DNA of 32,500 nt. It comes from Synechococcus sp. CS-1325 (GTDB lineage Bacteria > Cyanobacteriota > Cyanobacteriia > PCC-6307 > Cyanobiaceae). Positions within the stretch are counted from its first letter, which is position 1; every line of letters begins with the position of its first letter. The notes beneath the pieces are model-generated. The model worked only from the letters and a program-made list of their open reading frames with translations, had not been told where the DNA came from and did no database searches. The stretch covers positions 1 to 32,500 of the forward strand of contig JAHLYW010000007.1 in assembly GCA_025128135.1 (NCBI GenBank), read 5' to 3'. A program made the translations under genes and the position numbers. This document shows positions 18,560 through 26,853 of the stretch, piece by piece.

Positions 18560-18912
18560 TGATCGTCATGCGCAAACAGGCGCTGGGTACTGCAGCTGTG
18601 GGGGTGGCTGCCCATCACGTCAGCCACGGTGCTGCCGAGCACCTGGTGCACCTGGCGGTCCCACTGCAGCGGGCTGCGCAGATAGATCACCACATCGAGC
18701 ATCACGTAGGGACCGGCATCGAAGCCGCTCTCTCGCACCATCAGGTCCTGCTGGCTGAGCACCCCCACCAGTTCGCCGGCCTCGCCCACCACGGGCAGCC
18801 CGCTCACGTGGTGCTCGTTCATCATCTACACCGCCTCCTGAAAGGCGGTGTCCCGACGGACCGTGACTACGGGGGTGCTCATCACCTCGCCAACGGCGGA
18901 CTCAACAACCAT
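18560..18912 (-). pseudogene. CBS-domain protein fragment with in-frame stop
   Basis: From ATG 18912 the frame reads VGEVMSTPVVTVRRDTAFQEAV, a TAG at 18826-18828, then MMNEHHVSGLPVVGEAGELVGVLSQQDL. STVADVMGSHPHSCS marks the start of the second CBS motif. CBS pairs bind adenosyl ligands and regulate partner proteins. After SHPHSCSTQ the match collapses into a short QRLFAHDD remnant, as if the middle of the second motif were deleted. The internal TAG replaces a sense codon in the first CBS helix, so the gene is probably dead. Confidence 0.65.
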
Positions 18913-19353
18913 GCAGGTCTGCTGGGCAGGGTTCCTAGTTTCCCGCATTCCGCTGCTATGCGGGGCACCTCCCAGGCTCGGCAGGAGCCCGGGGGAGACT
19001 GGACTGAACGCGGCGGCGCTCGGATCCCCCATGGGGAACAGCCAGGCATGGCGGCCAGCGCCGCTGCTGCTGCCTCGCTGCTGTTGGCGCTGAGTTCCGC
19101 TCTGGGGTATCTCAGGGATGGCGGCCGGGCCTTAAGAACTTCCGGGGTGAGGAGAGGCTGCCTGGTTCGTCAATATTTATACCGATGACAGGGTGGGATC
19201 CCTTGCTTTCCAACTACGATTTTTCCATCTTGAATCCTTTCCCGAACACGATCAACGCTTACCTGCCGCCCCCTAGTGCCAACGAAGTCGGTGCCCGGAG
19301 AACCATGGCACCCACGAACTTCAACTCTCTGACCTTGATCCGGAGAAGCGCCA
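18913..19353 (+). promoter_or_regulatory. Leader and likely promoter region of the CIS operon
   Basis: These 440 bases have no recognisable conserved gene. An AT-rich patch at 19171-19183 (CAATATTTATACC) could hold a -10 element. A short open frame (ATG 19185 to TGA 19434-19436) begins MTGWDPLLSNYDFSILNPF and runs out of frame through the start of the next gene; it could be a leader but has no support beyond being open. Another alanine-rich frame from ATG 19048 looks like chance. Confidence 0.35.
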
Positions 19354-19749
19354 ATGACCACCTTGAGCTGGAGCCTCACCGCCCAAGTCGCCGGAGGGGC
19401 CTCGATCACCGACGCCACCGCGCCGCTCCCTGTTGAGGCAACGGATCAGATTTTCGTCACCGTCGAACCCGGGGATACCGACCGAGTGGTGGAAATCCAA
19501 CCGGGTGCCTCCTCAGCCATTCGCCTGATGGTGGTCAAATCCAGCCGCTGTGGCGAGGATCTGAGCTTCAAGGCCAGCGACGGTACGACTCCGTCGGGCC
19601 TAGCGGTCTTGGATGCTCCCCAGGTCTTCACCAGCGGGAGCATCGCTCTGTTCGGTGTGGCACCACGACGATTGCTGGTCACCATTCCTGCGGGTGGACT
19701 CCCCGCCGAGTTGGTGATCTTTGTCGCCCGCGACGCCACACCCCCTTAA
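19354..19749 (+). CDS. Unknown 131-residue protein, first gene of the CIS operon
   Basis: The ATG at 19354 follows GGAGAAG (19342-19348) at five bases. The product is acidic and beta-rich with no long helix or membrane span: FVTVEPGDTDRVVEIQPG, AIRLMVVKSS, GSIALFGVAPRRLLVTIPAG and a final LVIFVARDATPP. I do not recognise a family. It stops 28 bases before the sheath gene, so it is the first gene of the injection-system operon. A structural or particle-associated accessory role is a guess from position only. Confidence 0.6.
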   Translation: MTTLSWSLTAQVAGGASITDATAPLPVEATDQIFVTVEPGDTDRVVEIQPGASSAIRLMVVKSSRCGEDLSFKASDGTTPSGLAVLDAPQVFTSGSIALFGVAPRRLLVTIPAGGLPAELVIFVARDATPP

Positions 19750-19777
19750 GCAAGCCGCCAGCCGAGGCACAACGAAC

Positions 19778-21340
19778 ATGCCGATCCCACTGACCTACCC
19801 GGGCGTCTACATCGAGGAGGTGCCGAGTGGCGTGCGCACCATCACCGGTGTCGCCACCGCCATCACCGCCTTCATCGGCCGTGCCCTGCGCGGGCCGGTG
19901 AATCTGCCGGTGCGGGTGCAGAGTCTTGCTGACTACAGCCGCGTTTTCGGTGGACTCTGGCAGTCCAGCACCATGGGCTACGCCGTCAGTCAATTCTTCC
20001 AGCATGGAGGAAGTGACGCCTTGATCGTTCGGGTCTTCAACGGCGACATCGCCACAGCCACGCCAACCCTCACCCTGCCCACTGCCGGAGGAACCCTGGT
20101 GCTGGAGGCCAGTAGCCCGGGGCTCTGGGGGATCTCCCTGAGGGCCACCCTGGATCACCTGACCCGGAACGATTCGGACCTCCTGTTGTTCAATCTGACC
20201 ATCGAAGAGCTGGACCGCCCCGGTGGCAGCACGGTGATGGCGTGGGAGATCTTCCGCAATGTCTCCGTCGCGCCGCTCAGCCCCCGCTTCGTGGACACCG
20301 TGCTCAAGGAGGGGTCCGCCCTGGTTCAGGTTCGTAGCTCGGCCCCGCTGACCGAGAGCCCTGTCGACGGCAGCGTCGCTGCGGTGGGCACCGACAGCGA
20401 CGACGGCAGTGCCATCACAGATGCGCAGATCGCGGGCAACCGCTCGGCCCGAACCGGGCTCTACGCCCTGGAAGCGACGGATCTCATCAATTTGCTGTGC
20501 ATCCCCCCGCTGGCGCCCGAAACCGACGTCGCCGGAGCCACCTGGGCATTGGCGGCAAGTTACTGCCAGGAACGGCGCGCCATGCTCATCGTTGATCCGC
20601 CCGCAGCCTGGACGGCCAACCCCAGCACCGCCATCGCCACCACCGAAGCGGGCCTGAACGGTCTCCGCGGAACCATCGGCAACGACGACGCCCGCAACGT
20701 GGTGGCTTACTTCCCGCGCCTACACATGGCCGATCCTCTCAGCGAGGGACGACTGGCCGACTTCGCCCCCTGCGGTGCTGTTGCGGGGATCATGGCCCGC
20801 ACGGACGCCCAGCGTGGGGTATGGAAGGCACCTGCTGGTCTTGAGGCCTCCTTCTCAGGCGTGCAGGGTTTCACCTACACGATGACCGATGCCCAGAATG
20901 GTCGCCTGAACCCCATCGGGCTCAACTGCCTGCGCAGCTTCCCCGTGACTGGGAATCTGGTGTGGGGCGCCCGCACCATGGCAGGGGCGGATCTGCTGGC
21001 CTCCGAGTGGAAGTACCTGCCGGTCCGACGCCTCGCGCTCTATCTGGAGGAAAGCCTTTATCGAGGCACTCAATGGGTGGTGTTCGAACCCAACGATGAG
21101 CCGCTCTGGGCCCAGATCCGCCTCAATATCGGTGCCTTCATGCAGAACCTCTTCCGCCAGGGAGCCTTCCAGGGGCGCAGCCCACGCGAGGCCTACATCG
21201 TGAAGTGCGACCGGGAAACCACCACCCAGAACGACATCAACCTCGGCATCGTCAACATCCTGGTCGGGTTTGCGCCCCTCAAACCGGCCGAATTCGTGGT
21301 GATCCGTATTCAACAAATGGCCGGCCAGGTCGATTCTTAG
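19778..21340 (+). CDS. Contractile injection system sheath protein (phage tail sheath family)
   Basis: The 520-residue protein begins with YPGVYIEEVPSGVRTITGVATAITAFIGRAL, the hallmark N-terminus of tail sheath proteins in phages and eCIS (Pvc/Afp/Cis2 type). GPVNLPVRVQSLADYSRVFGG and the inserted middle domain follow. The conserved C-terminal part has WKYLPVRRLALYLEESLYRGTQWVVFEPNDEPLWAQI and ends FVVIRIQQM. Contraction of the sheath drives the inner tube through a target membrane. Only one sheath gene is present here. The tube gene follows after ten bases. Confidence 0.93.
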   Translation: MPIPLTYPGVYIEEVPSGVRTITGVATAITAFIGRALRGPVNLPVRVQSLADYSRVFGGLWQSSTMGYAVSQFFQHGGSDALIVRVFNGDIATATPTLTLPTAGGTLVLEASSPGLWGISLRATLDHLTRNDSDLLLFNLTIEELDRPGGSTVMAWEIFRNVSVAPLSPRFVDTVLKEGSALVQVRSSAPLTESPVDGSVAAVGTDSDDGSAITDAQIAGNRSARTGLYALEATDLINLLCIPPLAPETDVAGATWALAASYCQERRAMLIVDPPAAWTANPSTAIATTEAGLNGLRGTIGNDDARNVVAYFPRLHMADPLSEGRLADFAPCGAVAGIMARTDAQRGVWKAPAGLEASFSGVQGFTYTMTDAQNGRLNPIGLNCLRSFPVTGNLVWGARTMAGADLLASEWKYLPVRRLALYLEESLYRGTQWVVFEPNDEPLWAQIRLNIGAFMQNLFRQGAFQGRSPREAYIVKCDRETTTQNDINLGIVNILVGFAPLKPAEFVVIRIQQMAGQVDS

Positions 21341-21350
21341 GAGAAGTTCC

Positions 21351-21875
21351 ATGGCTCAGTTCGCAGTCAATTCCCAGCGTTTCGACCCCTACAAGAACTT
21401 CAAGTTCCGCGTTAAATGGGATGGCCGCTACGTTGCGGGAGTCTCGAAGGTGGGAGCACTCAAACGCAGCACCGAGTTGGTCGAACACCGGGAGGGCGGC
21501 GATCCCTCAACCTCCCGCAAATCACCCGGCCGCACCAAGTTCGAGGCGATCACCCTGGAGCGCGGCGTCACCCATGACACCGAGTTCGAGAAATGGGCCA
21601 ACAAGGTATGGAACTTCGGTTCCGGCCTTGGCGCCGAAGTCTCGTTGCAGAACTTCCGTAAGGACATCATCATCGAGGTCTACAACGAGGCCGGACAGCT
21701 AGCGCTCGCCTACAGGATGTTCCGCTGTTGGGTGTCTGAATTTCAGGCCCTGCCGGACCTGGATGCAAACGCCAATGCGGTGGCCATCCAGCACATCAAG
21801 CTCGAGAACGAGGGCTGGGAACGTGACTACGACGTCACCGAACCCAGCGAGCCCAACTTCAACGAGCCGCTTTGA
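21351..21875 (+). CDS. Contractile injection system inner tube protein (gp19/Hcp-like)
   Basis: The 174-residue protein starts at ATG 21351 behind AGGAGA (21339-21344). DPYKNFKFRVKWDGRYVAGVSKVGALKRSTELVEHREGGD is the N-terminal signature of phage tail tube (T4 gp19-like) and Cis1/Pvc1 proteins. KFEAITLERGVTHDTEFEKWA and the C-terminal CWVSEFQALPDLDANANAVAIQHIKLENEGWER complete the fold. It stacks as hexamer rings to form the channel that carries cargo. Its TGA overlaps a possible TTG start of the next gene. Confidence 0.93.
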   Translation: MAQFAVNSQRFDPYKNFKFRVKWDGRYVAGVSKVGALKRSTELVEHREGGDPSTSRKSPGRTKFEAITLERGVTHDTEFEKWANKVWNFGSGLGAEVSLQNFRKDIIIEVYNEAGQLALAYRMFRCWVSEFQALPDLDANANAVAIQHIKLENEGWERDYDVTEPSEPNFNEPL

Positions 21876-21880
21876 GCTCC

Positions 21881-22597
21881 ATGCGTGCTCCGAGCGAAAC
21901 CGAGCTGCTGGCCCTATGGGAGAGCGGCCAGGTGCGCCATCCCATCGACCGCATGCTGTTGTTGTGCGCGTGGGCACGGCCGCAAAGGCAGCTCGGGCCG
22001 TTGGCCGATCTTCCCTTGGGCAGCATCAACATTGAGCTGCTGAGGCTGCGTGCCGCCTGCTTCGGCCCACGCATCGATGCCTATACCGACTGCCAGGCCT
22101 GCGGCGAGCGGCTCACCCTGCTGCTCGATGTGGATCAGTTGCTGGCCGGGGTGGGCAAGGGTGATGGCCAGGACTGGACAGAGATCGGCGGGTTGCGATT
22201 CCGCGCACCGACGAGTCGTGACCTCGCCGCGGTTGTCGACGAACCTGATCCCCAGGCCGCCGCTCTGCGGCTGCTGGAGAGCTGCCTCATCGAGGCAGAA
22301 CAGGCCCCGGCGGTGGCGGATCTGACACCCGAGCGAATTGGAGCGATTGAAGCAGGGCTGGAGGCACTCGACCCGGCAGCCGACTTCGGACTCGCTCTCA
22401 CCTGCGATGCATGTGCTCACAGCTGGGTTGCCAGCCTGGACATCGGCGCCCTCCTCTGGGAAGAGATCTCGGACCGGGTTCACGCGGTGCTCCTGGAGAT
22501 TCATGAGCTCGCCCATGCCTACGGCTGGAGCGAACCTGAGATCCTCGCCCTCTCCCCCAAGCGGCGGGCCGTCTATCTGGGCCTGGTGCGGATATGA
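21881..22597 (+). CDS. CIS-associated zinc-ribbon protein, T4-baseplate-like
   Basis: The 238-residue protein has two CxxC pairs about 100 residues apart, C71/C74 (CQACG) and C175/C178 (CDACA), each followed by a beta strand ending in D (TLLLDVD, VASLDIG). Together they probably form one zinc site. The tail HELAHAYGWSEPEILALSPKRRAVYLGLV is the 'W-S-E-x-E-I-L-x-L-x-x-x-R-R-x-Y-L' type end seen in proteins beside tube genes of phages and CIS clusters, sometimes named T4-like baseplate or hub proteins. An assembly role is likely but unproven. ATG 21881 is chosen; TTG 21872 is in frame and would overlap the tube stop. Confidence 0.65.
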   Translation: MRAPSETELLALWESGQVRHPIDRMLLLCAWARPQRQLGPLADLPLGSINIELLRLRAACFGPRIDAYTDCQACGERLTLLLDVDQLLAGVGKGDGQDWTEIGGLRFRAPTSRDLAAVVDEPDPQAAALRLLESCLIEAEQAPAVADLTPERIGAIEAGLEALDPAADFGLALTCDACAHSWVASLDIGALLWEEISDRVHAVLLEIHELAHAYGWSEPEILALSPKRRAVYLGLVRI

Positions 22598-23379
22598 GCG
22601 GCCTGCTGCAACGACTTGCCGCCCGGGCCATCGGCCAACCACTGGCCGTGCGTCCGGCCTCCCGTCTGCCCTATGCCCCTGCCCCGCTCCTGGTGGAGGC
22701 CAGCTCACCGGCGGTCCCGCAAGATGGGGCCCCGGGTGAGCCGCAAGGGCAGCGGATCGGGCAGTCAGCAGCGCCGATCAAGGCGCCCGTGGGCCAGGGG
22801 TTGGGTTCGCGTGTGGGGCATGAGGTGGAGGTCGCCAGCATGGAGATGCTCCCGACACCTCCAACACAATCGGCACCAAAGACGTCGCTGCCAGCACAGC
22901 TCGCGTGGCGACCGCAACCGATTGGGCAGGGCCATGGCTCCGTACCCGCCCCGCTGCCAGGCGCCATCCCCGCGGGACAACTCAGCTCGGGGCCCGGCCC
23001 GGGGCCTTTGCCTGCGCCGACCCTTCACTCCGCCGGGGGGTCGCCGAGCCTCTCCGAGCCCATACCTTCAAGGGACCCTGTCCGGACCGATGCAGAGGCA
23101 GGGTTCGGGATGAACCTTGATCAGGTTGTCCCCCTGCTGCCGATCCCAGCGGATGCTCCCCATGCCCTCCGGGCAAGCGCGATGGCGGACCCTGCTGCCG
23201 TGCGGCAGCCTGGCTCCCAGGGCCGGGTGGAGGAAACCACCGAGGTGCACGTGAGCATCGGTCGCATCGAGGTGACGGCGGTGCAGGAGGCGCCGATGCC
23301 CAAGCGCCCGGCCCAGGAACGGCCAGGGCCGATCACCCTTGAGCACTACCTGGCCGGACGGCGGGGTGGTGGCCGATGA
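22594..23379 (+). CDS. CIS-associated proline-rich protein with conserved C-terminal tail
   Basis: Most of this 261-residue protein is low complexity, rich in Pro, Gly, Ala and Gln and probably disordered. The last 50 residues stand out: TTEVHVSIGRIEVTAV followed by a Pro-rich linker and ITLEHYLAGRRGGGR. I recall the same kind of tail (VHVxIGRIEV, then LxxYLxxR) in small proteins of many CIS clusters, located between tube and cap genes. No function is known to me; a short docking peptide on a flexible linker is a reasonable reading. It shares ATGA junctions with both neighbours. Confidence 0.6.
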   Translation: MSGLLQRLAARAIGQPLAVRPASRLPYAPAPLLVEASSPAVPQDGAPGEPQGQRIGQSAAPIKAPVGQGLGSRVGHEVEVASMEMLPTPPTQSAPKTSLPAQLAWRPQPIGQGHGSVPAPLPGAIPAGQLSSGPGPGPLPAPTLHSAGGSPSLSEPIPSRDPVRTDAEAGFGMNLDQVVPLLPIPADAPHALRASAMADPAAVRQPGSQGRVEETTEVHVSIGRIEVTAVQEAPMPKRPAQERPGPITLEHYLAGRRGGGR

Positions 23380-24677
23380 GCAGCGCCCTCGCCCTCGCTG
23401 CTGTGACGGCCGTGCTGCGCGACCTGCTCAACGACGGCCTGATCAATCACAACATCAGCGGTTCCCTGGGCGGTGGCGTCACCGTGAGCGTGCTGCCCCC
23501 CGACCGGGTCGTGGTCGCCAACAGCTCGGAGGCTTCCCAGCTCAACCTCTTCCTGCACCAGGTCACCCCGAACAGCGGCTGGCGCAACGAGGGACTTCCC
23601 TCTCGCGATGCCTCCGGCAGCCAACGCCTCAGCAATCCACCGCTGGCGCTTGACCTGCATTACCTGCTCTCGGTCTACAGCGGCAGTGATCTGCACGCCG
23701 AGATCCTGCTGGGGTACGCCATGCAGCTCCTGCATGAGACCCCGGTGCTGACACGGCAGGCCATCCACACCGCGCTGAACCCCTCGCCGGTGGTCGCAGC
23801 CATGCTGCCGCCCGCCCTTCGTGCCCTTGCCGACTCAGGGCTGGAGCAGCAGGTCGAGCAGATCAGGATCACGCCGGAATTTCTCAGCACCGAGGAGATG
23901 GCCAAGATCTGGAGCGCCACGATGAGCAACTTCCGCCCCACGGCCGCCTATTTGGCGAGCGTGGTGCTGATCGAAGCGACCGCGCCCGTCCGCTCGCCCC
24001 TGCCGGTGCTTTCCCGCGGCCTGGGGGTGGAGCCAGGGCTGGAGCCACCGCTGCCGACGCTGCAGGCCGTGGAATCTGCCAGCGGCCAGCCAGCGGTGCG
24101 GCTGGGCGAGGCCATCGGACTGAGCGGGCACCATCTGGAAGGAACGGGTCGCACCGTGCTGCTCAGCAACGATCGCTTCGCCATTGAGCAGGCGCTCCCC
24201 CCGCTGGTCACGCCACCGGGCGCAACCGGGGCCACCCTGATGTCCTTCGCCATCCCGCAGGCCCGGGCAACCGATTTCCCCGTGGGGGTCTATCGGGTCG
24301 GCGCAAGGCTCCAGCGCCTCGGGGAGAGCGAACCAACGGAGACGAACAGGCTTGCCCTCACCCTGGCACCGGAGATCACGAATCTGCCGCTCACGGTGGC
24401 CCGGGATGCTGCCGGCACCGCCAGATTCACCATCGCCTTCGATCCGGCCCTGCACGCGGGGCAGAGGGCGACCCTGATTCTCGGCGAGCGGGAATACCTG
24501 CCTGAATCCTTCAGTGAGGCCAGCACCAGCGCGCTTGTCTTCGAGATCGCGAATGCACCGCCAGCTCCGGCCCCCGGTCTGCTGGTGCGCCTGCGAATCG
24601 ATGGGATCGAAAGCTCAATCATCGACCATTTCGTTCCCCCACCGCGCTTCCGCAACCAGCGGTTGGTGATCACATGA
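23376..24677 (+). CDS. CIS tail-terminator/cap protein, DUF4255 (Pvc16/Afp16-like)
   Basis: The N-terminal 190 residues match the DUF4255/Pvc16 N-domain: LAAVTAVLRDLLNDGL, VSVLPPDRVVV, QLNLFLHQVTPNSGWRNEGLPSRD, and PLALDLHYLLSVYSG with EILLGYAMQLLHE. Proteins of this type form the hexameric cap that ends tube and sheath assembly and sets particle length. The remaining 240 residues are beta-rich with two or three Ig-like repeats (GEAIGLSGHHLEGTGRTVLLSN, and ARFTIAFDPALHAGQRATLILG). That makes the protein longer than a bare cap, and the extension could contact a surface or membrane. ATGA overlaps link it to both neighbours. Confidence 0.85.
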   Translation: MSSALALAAVTAVLRDLLNDGLINHNISGSLGGGVTVSVLPPDRVVVANSSEASQLNLFLHQVTPNSGWRNEGLPSRDASGSQRLSNPPLALDLHYLLSVYSGSDLHAEILLGYAMQLLHETPVLTRQAIHTALNPSPVVAAMLPPALRALADSGLEQQVEQIRITPEFLSTEEMAKIWSATMSNFRPTAAYLASVVLIEATAPVRSPLPVLSRGLGVEPGLEPPLPTLQAVESASGQPAVRLGEAIGLSGHHLEGTGRTVLLSNDRFAIEQALPPLVTPPGATGATLMSFAIPQARATDFPVGVYRVGARLQRLGESEPTETNRLALTLAPEITNLPLTVARDAAGTARFTIAFDPALHAGQRATLILGEREYLPESFSEASTSALVFEIANAPPAPAPGLLVRLRIDGIESSIIDHFVPPPRFRNQRLVIT

Positions 24678-26602
24678 ACGACGCCGCACCTCGCCAGGGC
24701 TGGGCCGAAGCCAACCAGGCACTGCTGGTGGCCGAACTGGCCCGGCTCAAATCTCTGCTGGCAGGGGAGGACAGCAGCGAGGCGGAGCGACAGATCGGCC
24801 ACTGCCGGGCCAGGCTCGACGCGCCGGCAGCGATGGATCGGGTCGCCGAGTGTTTCGGCCTCTCCGGCTTCGAGCGCGATCTGCTGCTGCTCACCGCCGG
24901 GGTGGAGATGGACGCTGCCGTGTCCGCTTTGTGCGTGACGGCGGCCGGTGGGATCCAGCGCCCCTGGGCCAACTTTGCCCTGGCGTTGGCGGTTCTGAGC
25001 GATCCCCACTGGAGTGCCCTCACCCCACACCGCCCGCTGCGGCACTGGCGGCTGATCGAAACGACGGACGATGTGGCACTGGTCACCGCCCGGCTGCGCA
25101 TCGACGAGCGGGTGTTGCACTACCTGGCTGGGGTCAATTATCTCGACCCGCGGCTCGCCCCGCTTCTGGTTCAGGTTGAGGAGGCCGCGGTGATGGCCCG
25201 GTGCCAACACCGGATCGCCCAGCAGGTCGCCGAGGTGCTGGCGGAAGGGGGCTCGCCGCTGCCGATCGCCCAGCTTTCAGGCAACGACGCTCACGGCAAG
25301 CGCGATGTAGCTGCGGCTGTCGCCGCGGCGTTCGGCCTGCAGCTCTTCACGATCGGCGCCGAAGACGTTCCGGCCAACGCCCAGGAGCGCGACGCCCTCG
25401 TGACTCTCTGGGGGCGCGAGGCCCGTTTGATCGATGCTGCCCTGCTGATCGAATGCGCCGATAACGCGCCCCCCTCAAGTGTTCTGCGCTTCCACGAGCG
25501 GGTAGGCGGCCTCACCCTGCTCGCCTGCCCTGAACCGCTGGCCTGCGAGAGGCAAGTGCGGCGATTCCGGGTGGACAAGCCGAATCGGTTCGATCAGCTC
25601 CACCTCTGGCAGCAGGCGCTGGGTGATGGTGCCACCTCCATGGGGCCGGCGCTTGAGGGAGTGGCGGCCGAGTTTCGCCTCAGCGCGCAAGACATCAGCC
25701 GCCTGGGCGCCTCCCTTTGCCTCGATCCGGCTGTACTGCCAGACCCAGTGGCCGCGCTGTGGAGCGCCTGCCGGGATCAGAAGCGGCTGCGGCTCGACGG
25801 GCTGGCCCAGCGCATCGAACCCGCCGCAGGCTGGGACGATCTGATCCTGCCCGAACCGCAGAAGGCCACCCTGCGGCAGATCGCCGCCCAGGTGCACCAT
25901 CGGCTCAAGGTCTATGAACACTGGGGTTTCGCCAACAAGGGCACACGGGGCCTGGGCATCTCGGTGCTGTTTGCCGGCGAGAGCGGCACCGGCAAGACCA
26001 TGGCCGCCGAGGTGCTGGCCGGTGAGGTGCATCTGGATCTCTACCGGATCGATCTTTCGGCAGTGATCAGCAAGTACATCGGTGAAACGGAGAAGAACCT
26101 CGCCCGGGTGTTCGATGCCGCCGAAGACTGTGGCGCCATCCTGTTGTTCGATGAGGCCGATGCCCTGTTCGGCAAACGCAGCGAGGTGAAGGACAGCCAC
26201 GATCGCCACGCCAATATCGAGGTGAGCTATCTGCTGCAGCGCATGGAGAGCTATCGGGGCCTGGCGATCCTCACCACCAACCAGAAAGCGGCGTTGGATA
26301 CGGCCTTCCAGCGCCGCCTGCGGTTCGTTGTGCCCTTCCCGTTCCCTGATGCCAGCGAACGTGAGGCCATCTGGCGTGGCGTGTTTCCCGCCGCCGTGCC
26401 CACCAATGGCATCGACTACGCAAAACTGTCACGGCTGCATGTGGCCGGCGGCCACATCCGCAACATCGCCCTCAATGCGGCCTTTCTGGCCGCAGAGGCA
26501 GATGGGAAGGTGGGAATGCTCCAGTTGCTTGCTGCCACCCACAGCGAAGCGGCCAAGCGCGAGCGGCCTCTGTCCGATGCGGAAACACGGGGGTGGGCAT
26601 GA
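24674..26602 (+). CDS. CIS AAA+ ATPase (Pvc15/Afp15-like)
   Basis: This is a 642-residue protein. The C-terminal AAA+ domain is complete: Walker A GESGTGKT at 435-442, Walker B LLFDEADALFGKR from 490, sensor-1 TTN at 534-536, and arginine-finger region FQRRLRFVVPFPFPD. The N-terminal half holds a second, degenerate AAA-like module in which LSGNDAHGKR (201-210) stands where a P-loop would be. This N-degenerate, C-active layout is typical of the ATPase in eCIS clusters, which in Photorhabdus PVC is implicated in cargo loading or assembly. It is coupled by ATGA to the cap gene and to the 84-residue gene after it. Confidence 0.9.
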   Translation: MNDAAPRQGWAEANQALLVAELARLKSLLAGEDSSEAERQIGHCRARLDAPAAMDRVAECFGLSGFERDLLLLTAGVEMDAAVSALCVTAAGGIQRPWANFALALAVLSDPHWSALTPHRPLRHWRLIETTDDVALVTARLRIDERVLHYLAGVNYLDPRLAPLLVQVEEAAVMARCQHRIAQQVAEVLAEGGSPLPIAQLSGNDAHGKRDVAAAVAAAFGLQLFTIGAEDVPANAQERDALVTLWGREARLIDAALLIECADNAPPSSVLRFHERVGGLTLLACPEPLACERQVRRFRVDKPNRFDQLHLWQQALGDGATSMGPALEGVAAEFRLSAQDISRLGASLCLDPAVLPDPVAALWSACRDQKRLRLDGLAQRIEPAAGWDDLILPEPQKATLRQIAAQVHHRLKVYEHWGFANKGTRGLGISVLFAGESGTGKTMAAEVLAGEVHLDLYRIDLSAVISKYIGETEKNLARVFDAAEDCGAILLFDEADALFGKRSEVKDSHDRHANIEVSYLLQRMESYRGLAILTTNQKAALDTAFQRRLRFVVPFPFPDASEREAIWRGVFPAAVPTNGIDYAKLSRLHVAGGHIRNIALNAAFLAAEADGKVGMLQLLAATHSEAAKRERPLSDAETRGWA

Positions 26603-26853
26603 GACGGGTCATCGTGCACATCGACCGGCTGGTGCTCAAGGGGTTTCGCCCACAAGACCGGTTTGCCATCGCAGCCGGCCTGGAGCAGGAGCTATCCACG
26701 CTGTTCGCCGATCCGCAGGCCGTCCGGCAACTGACGGCGCGGGGCGACCGGTCGCGGATGCGGGTCGAAGGCGTTCGCATCGAACAAGGTTTGAAGCCGC
26801 AGGGCGTCGGCGTGGAAACGGCACGGGGAATCAGACGGGAGATGACGGCATGA
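26599..26853 (+). CDS. CIS-associated 84-residue protein of unknown function
   Basis: The frame begins at ATG 26599, overlapping the ATPase stop, and ends in TGA overlapping the ATG of the effector-like gene. It reads MRRVIVHIDRLVLKGFRPQD, then AAGLEQELSTLFADPQAVRQL and a basic tail. The 'IHIDRLVLxGF' opening is, from memory, common in small genes right after the ATPase in CIS clusters. Its place directly before the cargo candidate suggests it may help load it, by analogy with small adaptors in secretion systems. No motif proves this. Confidence 0.65.
   Translation: MRRVIVHIDRLVLKGFRPQDRFAIAAGLEQELSTLFADPQAVRQLTARGDRSRMRVEGVRIEQGLKPQGVGVETARGIRREMTA

Noticed and set aside
26328..26849. Extending the effector gene upstream in the same open frame
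   Set aside because: That stretch overlaps the ATPase end and the 84-residue gene in another frame; ATG 26850 with its ATGA overlap is the better start.
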